The notes below the pieces were generated by a model. It was not told the origin of the DNA and ran no database searches. It was given only the letters and a program-made list of their open reading frames with translations. Positions 37,313 to 46,235 of a stretch of DNA of 64,000 bases are shown piece after piece. Where the stretch lies: the NCBI GenBank assembly GCA_023412495.1, contig JAEYNP010000108.1:62001-126000 (forward strand), in the 5' to 3' direction. Source of the DNA: Pseudomonadota bacterium. Its GTDB lineage: Bacteria; Desulfobacterota; Desulfobulbia; Desulfobulbales; Desulfocapsaceae. The first letter of the stretch is position 1, and each line of letters opens with the position of its first letter. The position numbers and the translations under genes are program-made.

Positions 37313-37340
37313 CTTGATTTTTAAAAATACAACCCTATAG
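37313..37340 (+). promoter_or_regulatory. Candidate sigma-32 promoter for groES-groEL
   Basis: CTTGATT (37313-37319) and CCCTATAG (37333-37340), 13 bases apart, resemble the heat-shock consensus CTTGAAA-N11-16-CCCCATNT. It lies about 120 bases before groES. No CIRCE operator (TTAGCACTC-N9-GAGTGCTAA) is present in the gap. Confidence 0.5.
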
Positions 37341-37390
37341 TGTGCGCAAGTTTGATATAGGGTCCCGTAACTCGGGCAAAAATTCAATTT

Positions 37391-37426
37391 GGAGCGCCAT
37401 ATTTCGCGTTGTGGGCTCCTTTTTTT
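37391..37426 (+). terminator. Hairpin with T tract in the groES leader
   Basis: GGAGCGCC (37391-37398) pairs with GGGCTCC (37413-37419) with one bulge, followed by seven T (37420-37426). It could end ilvE transcription, or act as an attenuator if transcription starts at the upstream heat-shock-like promoter. Confidence 0.55.
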
Positions 37427-37460
37427 GAACCAAATCATTCGTATTGTTAGGAGGTAGTTA

Positions 37461-37751
37461 ATGAAAATTCGTCCGTTGAATGATCGTCTTTTGGTGAAGA
37501 GGTTGGCAGAAGAAGCTAAGACTGCGGGTGGCATCATCATTCCCGACACCGCCAAAGAGAAACCGGCCGAGGGAGAAGTTGTGGCGGTTGGCCCCGGAAA
37601 GTTGAATGATAAAGGTGACAGAATGACCCTGCAGGTCAAAGCCGGGGATAGAGTCCTCTTTTCCAAATACGGCGGCACCGAAGTGAAAATAGAAGGTGAA
37701 GACTACTTGATCATGCGCGAAGACGACATCCTCGGAATTGTCGAAAAGTAA
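37461..37751 (+). CDS. groES: Co-chaperonin GroES
   Basis: A 96-residue GroES that caps the GroEL ring. It shows [15 protein letters not shown] at the start, the mobile loop [20 protein letters not shown] with the GGIIIP GroEL contact, and the family end [18 protein letters not shown] lies 7 bases before the ATG. groEL follows after 53 bases. Confidence 0.98.
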   Translation: MKIRPLNDRLLVKRLAEEAKTAGGIIIPDTAKEKPAEGEVVAVGPGKLNDKGDRMTLQVKAGDRVLFSKYGGTEVKIEGEDYLIMREDDILGIVEK

Positions 37752-37786
37752 TTCCGGGATAATCTCTACAAAAAAATCTCGTTTAA

Positions 37787-39448
<1,662 letters not shown>

Positions 39449-39479
39449 GAACTGCAGCCCCTACCGCAGGTTGTTGCTC

Positions 39480-39511
39480 GGAAGGTCCCTTCGCGGGACC
39501 TTCCGCATTTT
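39480..39511 (+). terminator. Terminator after groEL
   Basis: A perfect 10-bp stem, GGAAGGTCCC (39480-39489) with GGGACCTTCC (39495-39504), has a TTCGC loop and is followed by GCATTTT. Confidence 0.75.
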
Positions 39512-39547
39512 GAGATATAAAATCGCTGCCCCTGTCGTTGAAAGGTG

Positions 39548-39576
39548 TTGACAGACTGCAGACTATAGGGTATTTA
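39548..39576 (+). promoter_or_regulatory. Sigma-70-type promoter of tRNA-Met
   Basis: TTGACA at 39548-39553 is separated by 17 bases from TATTTA at 39571-39576. Transcription would start around 39583, about 11 bases before the mature tRNA. Confidence 0.6.
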
Positions 39577-39593
39577 TCTTCGCCTTGTCGCAC

Positions 39594-39670
39594 GGCGATG
39601 TAGCTCAGTTGGTTAGAGCATGCGGCTCATATCCGCAGTGTCCGGGGTTCAAGTCCCTGCATCGCCACCA
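39594..39670 (+). tRNA. tRNA-Met (CAT), elongator
   Basis: The 77-base gene folds as a cloverleaf: acceptor GGCGATG pairs with CATCGCC, the D arm is GCTCAGTTGGTTAGAGC, the anticodon stem TGCGG/CCGCA holds CTCATAT with CAT at 39628-39630, and the T arm is CCGGGGTTCAAGTCCCTG. CCA is encoded. It resembles elongator tRNA-Met rather than the initiator (no run of three G:C pairs above the anticodon loop); tRNA-Ile2 (lysidine-modified CAT) cannot be fully excluded. Confidence 0.95.
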
Positions 39671-39702
39671 GAATCAGCTAGCCATTTTGGCTATTTACAT
39701 AT

Positions 39703-39741
39703 AAGCCCCGCTACAGGTTACCGTAGCGGGGCTTCTTTTTT
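39703..39741 (+). terminator. Terminator after tRNA-Met
   Basis: A perfect 12-bp stem, AAGCCCCGCTAC (39703-39714) with GTAGCGGGGCTT (39723-39734), is followed by CTTTTTT. Confidence 0.93.
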
Positions 39742-40153
39742 GTGAGGCAAGGAATCTGTTTTTCCATCAAGCCCACCGTGAACCAGGCAGAGCATCGGCC
39801 AGGTGCACCCAATATTCGTCGAGATATTCGTGCTCGATGTGACTCGCTTGCCGGTGACGTGGGAGGGTTGGTTGCTGAGAGTGCTGGCTGCGGTCCAGCT
39901 GGGTCAAGGGCAAGGTCGAGAGGTATCTATCCATCCTTGACCAACTGCGGCGGGAGAATATGAGCTCATCCTCAGATTGAGGACGGGATGAGGGACGGCG
40001 GAAAACTGTCATCAGAAATTTACGTCACTCCACTGGCATCTGCCCTCTCCCGCCGCGCGGGCAAATTTCACAAGCACCTCTGAGTCCACTCCCCAGGGCA
40101 AGGACTTTTTCGGGGCGCAGGTGAGGAGCAGACCGCGCATTACTGTCGGATCG

Positions 40154-40402
40154 TTAAGAATGGCGATGTGGTCGCGTTTGCTGGTTTACTTTGCCATCTT
40201 CGAAGTTTTCCCCCTTTTGGGTGAAAACTACATAAGGATGAAGCCCCCGCTTAGCAATCAAGAGGCCCTTAGCCACCATCCGGCGCAGTTGCGCCGAGCG
40301 CCGTATTTGGACACGCCACAGAGACATGGCATCGACAGAGGTGATCTGCCCAACGATATCGGCGGCAAGTCACCTGTCTTCAGCCGCGGTCTTGGCGGCC
40401 AT
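40154..40402 (-). pseudogene. Broken small gene with in-frame stop
   Basis: On the minus strand an ATG at 40402 starts MAAKTAAEDR, then TGA (40372-40370), and the same frame continues with 71 good codons: LAADIVGQITSVDAMSLWRV and later KRGLHPYVVFTQKGENFEDG, ending at TAA 40154. The composition looks like real protein. I do not recognise the family. A point mutation to TGA in a ~82-residue gene is the simplest reading. Confidence 0.35.
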
Positions 40403-41312
40403 TGGATGTCGCAGAACTAAAGTCTTGCTCACCAAAAGCCACCTTGTTTCTCGCGCCACCTTGACACAACTTGGCCCGTGGCTTCCGGTACAACGCGCTT
40501 AACGAACACCGCTTGATGGCTTGTCCAGAGAGTATAGAGCGAGTCCTTCTTCTGTTTATGATGGCACCAGGCATCCGGCTGCCACGAGGCGCTCTATGGC
40601 TTTGTTCACGTTCTTTACTGGCAGGTTGGTTAACCATGAGATTTCCAGGCTGTTCATGCTTTCCGGGCAGGCGTTGCCGAATGGATATAGCTGGTTCATT
40701 TCTTTGCCCCTCTTGGTGCGAGAAGCTTTTATCTGCGCTTGCCCCTTTTTCTTAAAATAGTCAAATAGTTACCTCAAAAATAAGGTGGTTCACCCGCCAA
40801 AAGAAAAAGAGCGGTAACTATGCAGGTTGGCGTAACGGCCTACGGACCAGCGAGCATGAGGCTCCCTGCATAGCTCCGCCAAAAAGAGAAGGCAAGTCAT
40901 ACTTCGGACAAAAAAATACCGCCAGGACTGGTAAGGTCGGCGGTAATATCCGCCGTAGGTTCGGGACGCCAATCCCGGCCTCTGTCTTTTTCAGAAGCAA
41001 TTGAAGGAGATCGTCTAGGATTTTCGATCGGTGATTGGTCTCCCCTTTTTTTGCTAAAATAGGAGGCAAAATTTCTGAGCTTATTGCTCGGCACTCCCAA
41101 AAGCAAGACGTCTGGCCTCGGCGGTAACGGGGATATAGGTAGGTTTTTCGGGGTTTCGGGAATATCAGCCGACGACCGCAAGACCCGACCATGCCTCTGG
41201 ACTTCCATCTTAACTGTGATATATTGTCAGGCGAGGAATTTATAGTACCAGTGTTGGTTCACGCAAAAAGTGCATGCAGGTTTTAGGCGAGGACGCGGTT
41301 GGGGGTGAGAGG

Positions 41313-41492
41313 ATGAAGCTTGAATTCTTCGTGAATGGCGAGTGGATGAACGGGAAGGATACCCCGCCAGAACGCCGCAGGGGTGCTGATAGGCGTAGTG
41401 GTGCAGACCGGAGGGTTTGCGGGAGACGGCGATCGGATGACCCGCCGGCGTCGATTGGCAGCCTGAATAGCGATTTTCTGATAGAGAGATAG
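41313..41492 (+). CDS. Small basic protein with G-x-DRR repeats
   Basis: A 59-residue frame from ATG 41313, with a weak GAGAGG ribosome site. It begins MKLEFFVNGEWMNGKDTPPE and has the repeat ERRRGADRRSGADRRVCGRR, a motif seen in many short proteins and in linkers of PilZ or signalling proteins. The remainder, SIGSLNSDFLIER, is plain. It may be a real orphan gene or the end of a broken one. Confidence 0.4.
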   Translation: MKLEFFVNGEWMNGKDTPPERRRGADRRSGADRRVCGRRRSDDPPASIGSLNSDFLIER

Positions 41493-41590
41493 AGGAGTGG
41501 CGAATTCTTTGCCACAGTAGCCATCAATACCTATAGCCGCCACCCCCTCACAGGCTTCAAGGGGGAGTGGCGGCCCCGGGTTGTGCATGC

Positions 41591-41853
41591 CTATTGCCTA
41601 CTGGCCTTCAACCCCTCGTTATAGAGGTAACGAAAGAGTTCTGGGTTGATCATCTTCAGGTTTGACAGCAGATTTCGCCTCTCCTCGGAACTGGACGATG
41701 CATTGAGTCTGGCTGTCCAATAACCATACTCCTTCGAGGGTCCGGAGTGTAGGCTTCCTGGGTTGCCTCGGGAGCTTTTGCCTGCTTTCCAGGCTGGGCC
41801 CCGGGCACTGCCGGTAACTCATCTGGGATCCCCGTGCTCGTATCGAGTAACAT
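41591..41853 (-). pseudogene. Frameshifted unknown gene
   Basis: One minus-strand frame from 41853 gives MLLDTSTGIPDELPAVPGAQ and a Pro-rich stretch. A second frame then reads SKEYGYWTARLNASSSSEER, followed by RRNLLSNLKMINPELFRYLY, ending at TAG 41593-41591. The second part is protein-like and helical. A single-base shift near 41730 would join them. No family is recognised. Confidence 0.3.
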
Positions 41854-41877
41854 TTTCCGGACATATTAATTATCTAA

Positions 41878-41917
41878 GTGGTCAGTTTTCGGTGATCACA
41901 GGTGGTCAATTTTCGGT
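41878..41917. repeat. IS-end-like direct repeats
   Basis: GTGGTCAGTTTTCGGT (41878-41893) and GTGGTCAATTTTCGGT (41902-41917) are nearly identical and 24 bases apart. Multiple terminal repeats of this kind are typical of IS21-family ends, so this may be an orphan end left by a lost element. It differs in sequence from the ends of the intact IS21-like element at 45.6-49.5 kb. Confidence 0.45.
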
Positions 41918-42043
41918 CGTCATTCGCAGGAGATTTAAGGTACAAACCGGGATCTGATCGAGGTCGAGTCTATTCGATTCACTCATCAAAGCTGGAAGAA
42001 AAGAGAGGATATAAGATCTGAAATCTCACTTGAGGTGGCGTAT

Positions 42044-42331
42044 TCAGAATCTGTTAGGTTCACGGGTCATATCCATTGATTTTCCAGGCTGATCGTCACT
42101 ATGAACCTGTGTCGGTTTTTGTGGGGTTTCGAATCGCGGGGAAACACCTAACTCCTGCTGGATTGACTGTTGCCGCTCGAGTTGCTGTGGATCTGTCCTC
42201 TCAGACCGTTCCTGCTGAAATGCCTGGTCTTGTGATTGGAGTCGCCCCGTATTTTGACAAGCCGTGAGCAAAACAGTTGAAAGAACTATCGAGGAAATAA
42301 TCAGCTTCATCATCATGTGCTTCATCATCAT
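42044..42331 (-). CDS. Small lipoprotein
   Basis: A frame with a bacterial lipoprotein signal, MMKLIISSIVLSTVLLTACQ, with the lipobox LLTAC. The mature part (~65 residues) is Gln-, Arg- and Pro-rich without a known domain. Several ATGs (MMMKHMMMK) precede the signal; 42331 is the outermost of this cluster, 42316 and 42310 are alternatives. No clear ribosome site. Function unknown. Confidence 0.5.
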   Translation of the reverse strand: MMMKHMMMKLIISSIVLSTVLLTACQNTGRLQSQDQAFQQERSERTDPQQLERQQSIQQELGVSPRFETPQKPTQVHSDDQPGKSMDMTREPNRF

Positions 42332-42755
42332 GTTAAGGGATGAAATAGCAGGAAATGAGGTAACCCTGCTACCCTGTCGCAACTTTTTAGAGTTTCGATT
42401 TAGGCCAGTGGCTTTGCGTCCCTATCTTTCGATCAGGTTTGCTTTTCCCTACCTGACAATCTGGTCATCAAGCAAGAAGGGTCAAGTGTTTTTATACGGG
42501 GAGGTCCAATTTGTTTTTTGCAGCTCTTGTCTGGTACAAATCCCTTTTCAGGATGAAGCTGTATTCCCCGGTTCCTGCGTCTCTGGCTGCAACTCGTTTA
42601 CTCTTGAAGTAGCCGTGGGGGGTGTCGAACCATTTTTCTCAGAGACGTCCTCAAAGGAAAATATGCTTGATATCACGAAGCAAATCATGATATGAATCTG
42701 CTGCCGATGTTGCCGTGAAGTTATTTTTTCCCCATTAACCCGTTTGGATTCTCTC

Positions 42756-43562
42756 ATGCATAAACTTCAATACAGCGGGTCCATCTATCGTACCACCGAG
42801 CAATCCTTGGCGCTCCCCTCCAGGTTGTTCCCCTCCATGCTGTTTTATCTGCGTCTGATCGGGATAGTCATTCGGGCAAGCAACAAGGCCAAAGCCGGTA
42901 AGTATACAGATTCAGATTGGATTGAGAGCAGCCATGAGGTTTTGCAGAGGTTAGAGCAGGTGGGGGTCAAAGTCGAAATATCCGGAATAGAGAATGTCGT
43001 AGGGCAGAGCGGCCCGGTGGTGTTCATCGGCAACCATATGAGCATGATGGAGACTGTGGTGCTGCCGGTAATACTCCAGCCCATTAAGCCGATCACCTTT
43101 GTCGTCAAGGATAGCCTTCTGGCGTATCCGGTGTTTCAGCATGTCATGCGGTCTCGCAATCCTATTGCAGTAAGCCGGACGAACCCTCGCCAGGATCTCA
43201 AGGTCGTCATGGCAGAGGGGCAGGAGCGTCTGCAAAAAGGCATATCGGTAGTCGTCTTTCCCCAGACCACCAGATCATACAGCTTTTCCGCGAATGAAAT
43301 GAGCTCGATAGGGGTAAAACTGGCCAAAAAAGCAGGCGTGCCTGTCATTCCGGTGGCCATCAAAACCGACTGCTGGCAAAATGGACTATGGATCAAGGAT
43401 TGTGGACGTCTGGACACGAGGAAAACGGCTCATTTTGCCTTTGGCAAGCCGATCACAAAGGTGCTGGGCAAGGGCGACGAAGAGCAGGCGGTCGTCAATG
43501 CCTTCATCGCGAGAAAACTGCAAATGTGGGGAGGGGAAGTACAGTTGATTGAAAGATGCTAA
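42756..43562 (+). CDS. PlsC-like lysophospholipid acyltransferase
   Basis: A 268-residue acyltransferase of the glycerolipid type. The catalytic block appears as IGNHMSMMETVVLP, with H-x4-E in place of the usual H-x4-D. The second block is VVFPQTTRSYSF, where FPEGTR is normal, and VPVIPVAIKTDCW corresponds to block IV. Fold landmarks are intact, so it is probably an active variant subfamily acting on an unknown acyl acceptor. ATG 42756 lies within a frame open from 42744. No strong ribosome site. Confidence 0.82.
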   Translation: MHKLQYSGSIYRTTEQSLALPSRLFPSMLFYLRLIGIVIRASNKAKAGKYTDSDWIESSHEVLQRLEQVGVKVEISGIENVVGQSGPVVFIGNHMSMMETVVLPVILQPIKPITFVVKDSLLAYPVFQHVMRSRNPIAVSRTNPRQDLKVVMAEGQERLQKGISVVVFPQTTRSYSFSANEMSSIGVKLAKKAGVPVIPVAIKTDCWQNGLWIKDCGRLDTRKTAHFAFGKPITKVLGKGDEEQAVVNAFIARKLQMWGGEVQLIERC

Positions 43563-43612
43563 CCCAGGAAAACAGGTAATCCCTGGGTTACGGTCCGATT
43601 TAGGAATTGATT

Positions 43613-43948
43613 TCAGACTTCGTCCCCATCGTCCTCTTCGAGGAATTCGTCTTCATCGAGTTCTTCCTCGTCCAGATCTTCGTCGAGATTCTCGTCTTCC
43701 TCCTCTACATCGATGTAGGCATCGTCATCGGTTTCCATGTCTTCATCTTCTTCGAAGGTGTTTTGACGGATGGCTTTGGGGATTTTTGATTCCGGGAGGA
43801 CCAACTCGGTAATTTTAGCCATCTCATCCTTGAGATCGGGATCCTTCAAACACACCTCGCAGGTCGCGGCATGCTGTTCCATAAATGAAACCATGCGGGC
43901 TGGGGCCATGGTCTCCTGCCGGACGTTGATATACCATGACTTTATCAT
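43613..43948 (-). CDS. Acidic C-tailed protein of unknown function
   Basis: About 111 residues. The N-terminal half, MIKSWYINVRQETMAPARMV, then CEVC in HAATCEVCLKDPDLKDEMAK, is folded-looking with a CxxC pair. The last ~45 residues are almost all Asp and Glu (EDEDMETDDD, ENLDEDLDEEELDEDEFLEE). The start could be 43972 instead. Such acidic tails occur on proteins that bind ribosomes, nucleic-acid-binding partners or metals, but nothing shows which here. Confidence 0.7.
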   Translation of the reverse strand: MIKSWYINVRQETMAPARMVSFMEQHAATCEVCLKDPDLKDEMAKITELVLPESKIPKAIRQNTFEEDEDMETDDDAYIDVEEEDENLDEDLDEEELDEDEFLEEDDGDEV

Positions 43949-44125
43949 TTTTATCAATCTTTCGCACTGCATGTGAAATTTGCGCTTGTTCGTTAGTAAG
44001 TGGTGAAAGGCAGGGCGAGCGCCAAGCCTCAGCGGATGAAACCAGATAAACCCAACTAATATAATAAATAGTTGTTTTCAAGGTCAACACCTATTAGTAT
44101 AATTGCTCCTTTTGCTGTGGACAAT

Positions 44126-44223
44126 GGAAGTGGATAGGGCACTGGTGGCTCTCCCGGACTTCAAATCCGGTGTAGCGGGTTAATAGCCCGTTAGGTGGGT
44201 TCGATTCCCATGCACTTCCGCCA
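44126..44223 (+). tRNA. selC: tRNA-Sec (TCA)
   Basis: A 98-base gene with the long acceptor and long variable arm of selenocysteine tRNA. It starts GGAAGTGGATAGGG, the anticodon TCA lies at 44161-44163 in CCGGACTTCAAATCCGG, the variable arm is GCGGGTTAATAGCCCGT, and the T arm is GTGGGTTCGATTCCCAT; CCA is encoded. A TATAAT box at 44098-44103 is placed to start transcription about 15 bases upstream. It implies selenoproteins in this organism, though none is in the window. Its 3' end is the attachment site of the island. Confidence 0.96.
44198..44223 (+). repeat. attL: tRNA-Sec 3' end
   Basis: The 26 bases from GGTTCGATTCCCATGCAC to the encoded CCA are identical to 53962-53987. The tRNA remains intact on this side, so this is the tRNA-proximal attachment site. 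Confidence 0.93.
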
Positions 44224-44301
44224 GACTCCACTCTAAATGTCTTTTCATTTTGGCATCTTGGAGCATGGTTCAGCGGCTTCCACTCCTGTTCGGTCAACGT
44301 T

Positions 44302-45428
44302 TCAGTCAACATTTGCAGAAAACAGCTCCGGTTTCTCTGCCATTTCTTCGGAATTCTTCAGCCTGAATTCTGCCAGTTTTTTCATCGCCTCGTGCAGGTC
44401 TGAATCCTCGATGATGTTGTAGTGGGTATCCATGTCCCGGTGATCGGCGTGACCCACGATTGCATCCATGACGCTCTTGTGGACTCCGGCCCGGCGCATC
44501 TCGGTTTTGAATGTGCGGCGCAGGTCATGAAAGATCCAGCCGCCGTCGGTTTCACGCCCCCAGGGGATTCCCGCGGCATCGGAAGCAGTCTTCAGCCCGG
44601 TTGTGAATGCCCGCGTGATGGGTTTGTTTTGATAGGTGAAGACGTAGCCGATGATTCCGGCGGCCCGCAGGAATCTGCCATCTCTCGTTAAGATACCATA
44701 AACTGCATCCGAGATCGGCACCTTTTTTGCCCGGCCTTCTTTGGTTATCTCAGCTGGGAGAGTAATAATGCGCTTCCGCAGATCGATCATCGACCACTTG
44801 AGTTTCATAATCTCTCCGGCGTGGCACCCGGTCCAATAGCCGAAGAGCAGTAAGTCCTTTGTGTGCTGGCTGCCGGTGCAGTCGTAGAGCTTGTGGAATT
44901 CTGCCGGAGTCAAAATTCTTCTGCGGCATTCGAGCCCCGTTTCTTGCCGGCAAGCAGATTCTTGTTCTTCCGGAACGGCCGAAGGCTGGTCACGTCGATG
45001 AGTTCATCGTTTTCGGCCTTTATGAGCATGGTTTTGACATAGTTCAAAAGGTTATCAATTGTCTTGGGCTTGAAGCCATTCTCGGCAAGGATAATCTGGA
45101 AATTGTCAAGATCCGTCACTTTGATATCCGAGATTCTCGATTCGCCAAAAGTCTTGTTGAAAGTCGTCAGATAGGTCCGGATGGTAGCATAAGATTTCAG
45201 TTGGCGGACTGTCGGTTGCCCGAGATACCAATCGGCCAGTTTGTTAAAAGTGATCCTTGCGTCTGACCGGATATCCAGTAGCCGATTCTCAGCTTTCTGA
45301 ACCGAACGTTTCGCATCTGCTTTCCGGGCATCATCGATGCTGTAGCCGTTCAACCCCTCGAAAGAATCGACCGATTGGCGCGTCTGCTTCCCATTGACGC
45401 GAAAGTTGATCCAGTACTTGACCCGCAT
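44302..45428 (-). pseudogene. Tyrosine integrase, frameshifted and with a lost catalytic Arg
   Basis: The N-terminal part (45428 to 44910) has the SAM-like core-binding domain (DWYLGQPTVRQLKSYATIRT). Near 44935, at a run of four C (plus strand), the frame is lost; the catalytic part continues one frame over from RRRILTPAEFHKLYDC to 44302. HDLRRTF supplies the HxxR pair, and VGHADHRDMDTHY supplies the last His and the Tyr. The first catalytic Arg (TGxRxxE) is His here: TGCHAGEI. Total length (~375) is normal for P4-type island integrases. It is unlikely to be active. Confidence 0.88.
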
Positions 45429-45563
45429 TGACCGCTTTGCGCGGTCGAGATCCTCGCCGCAAGAGCAAACCTTGTTCTTGATCTATTGCTTTCGGCTACA
45501 GATGGGGCATTCAGCGAGTAAACCCATGGTTACTTCGACGCTAATCTGGAAAGCGCCAGTTCT

Positions 45564-45584
45564 GCCAATGTAAATTGAGCCACC
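45564..45584 (+). repeat. Left terminal inverted repeat of the IS21-like element
   Basis: Read on the minus strand it is GGTGGCTCAATTTACATTGG plus C. It matches the right end at 19 of 21 positions. The bases outside (AGAACTGGCG on that strand) show weaker likeness to the right flank, so the terminus may extend a little further out. Confidence 0.75.
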
Positions 45585-45741
45585 TGCAGTACCGCAAGTC
45601 TCCTCAGCAATCCTTCCCTCTTCCTTTTCCATTTAGGTTCAACAAGGTTTTCAAACGGGCGATCGCCCCCGGCAATACTTCACCCCCCAGTTCGTCCAAG
45701 ATCTGCTTTCTTGATGGAAACAGTTACATCAAGGAGAGCAG

Positions 45742-46164
45742 ATGGGTTCGAGGCGTCGTTGTAAACACTGCGGGGAATTTTTTTCTCCACGGCCACAAAA
45801 TCCCGAGCAAAGCTACTGTTCATTGGCTGAGTGCCAGAAGGCGCGGAAGCGTGAATGGAAGAGGCACAAGCTGGCGAACGATCCGTCGTATCGGGAAAAT
45901 CAACGTGCTGCCAATCGAGAGTGGCGGCAGAGAAATCCTGGCTATTGGCGGGAATATCGGGCGCGGCACCAAGAATACACGGAGCGAAATCGGAAGGAGC
46001 AGAAAGAGCGGAACCGAAGACGAAAAGAGATTGCAAAGAGCGACGCGTCAATCCCGAAAAACCGCATCAGTTCGGGGCGTTACCAGTTGATCCCGGTGAC
46101 GGGGACAATGTTTGCAAAGAGCGACGCGTCAATTGTGGAAATCACCGTTGTCTCGGGAGGATAG
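45742..46164 (+). CDS. Transposon-encoded zinc-ribbon, basic protein
   Basis: A 140-residue protein. The N-terminus has a Cys cluster, CKHCGEFFSPRPQNPEQSYC then AECQ, like the zinc fingers of small transposon- or phage-borne DNA-binding proteins. A long run rich in Arg, Lys, Glu and Tyr (NREWRQRNPGYWREYRARHQ) follows, probably a charged helix. The last 40 residues are encoded by the GC-palindrome repeats. AAGGAG lies 6 bases before the ATG. It is inside the IS21-like element and may help transposase choose targets (inference). Confidence 0.78.
   Translation: MGSRRRCKHCGEFFSPRPQNPEQSYCSLAECQKARKREWKRHKLANDPSYRENQRAANREWRQRNPGYWREYRARHQEYTERNRKEQKERNRRRKEIAKSDASIPKNRISSGRYQLIPVTGTMFAKSDASIVEITVVSGG
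46031..46133 (+). repeat. Two 22-bp repeats with GACGCGTC palindrome
   Basis: TTGCAAAGAGCGACGCGTCA (+AT) is at 46031-46052 and 46112-46133, 81 bases apart. A third, partial copy (TTGCAAAGAG) is at 46182-46191, another 70 bases on. Each full copy contains the 8-bp palindrome GACGCGTC. They overlap the 3' end of the zinc-ribbon gene and lie just upstream of the ParB-like gene, so they are candidate binding sites for it. Confidence 0.6.
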
Positions 46165-46235
46165 AGCGAGAAAGCAACCGATTGCAAAGAGATGACTCGA
46201 AAGCTTTCCGGCAGACATCCTGATAAAAAGGGGGC

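Larger units (their letters stand above)
39742..42043. other. 2.3-kb stretch of gene and IS fragments
   Basis: No intact gene of normal size is found between the tRNA-Met terminator and the small lipoprotein gene. The stretch holds short broken frames (40154-40402, 41591-41853), one possible small gene (41313-41492) and a pair of IS-end-like repeats (41878-41917). Base composition shifts along it. It looks like a decayed insertion zone. Between 40403 and 41312 I see nothing I can name. Confidence 0.55.

Noticed and set aside
37229..37460. CIRCE operator before groES
   Set aside because: No TTAGCACTC-N9-GAGTGCTAA-like repeat is present.
40370..40372. In-frame TGA read as selenocysteine in the small broken gene
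   Set aside because: selC shows selenocysteine use is possible, but no conserved redox motif surrounds the codon and no SECIS-like hairpin was seen; a stop mutation is simpler.
40850..40875. Second copy of the tRNA-Met 3' end as an att site
   Set aside because: Only about nine bases (TCCCTGCAT) match; this is too short to support integration at tRNA-Met.
42264..42695. 143-codon plus-strand frame
   Set aside because: It starts opposite the lipoprotein signal peptide and has no ribosome site or domain.
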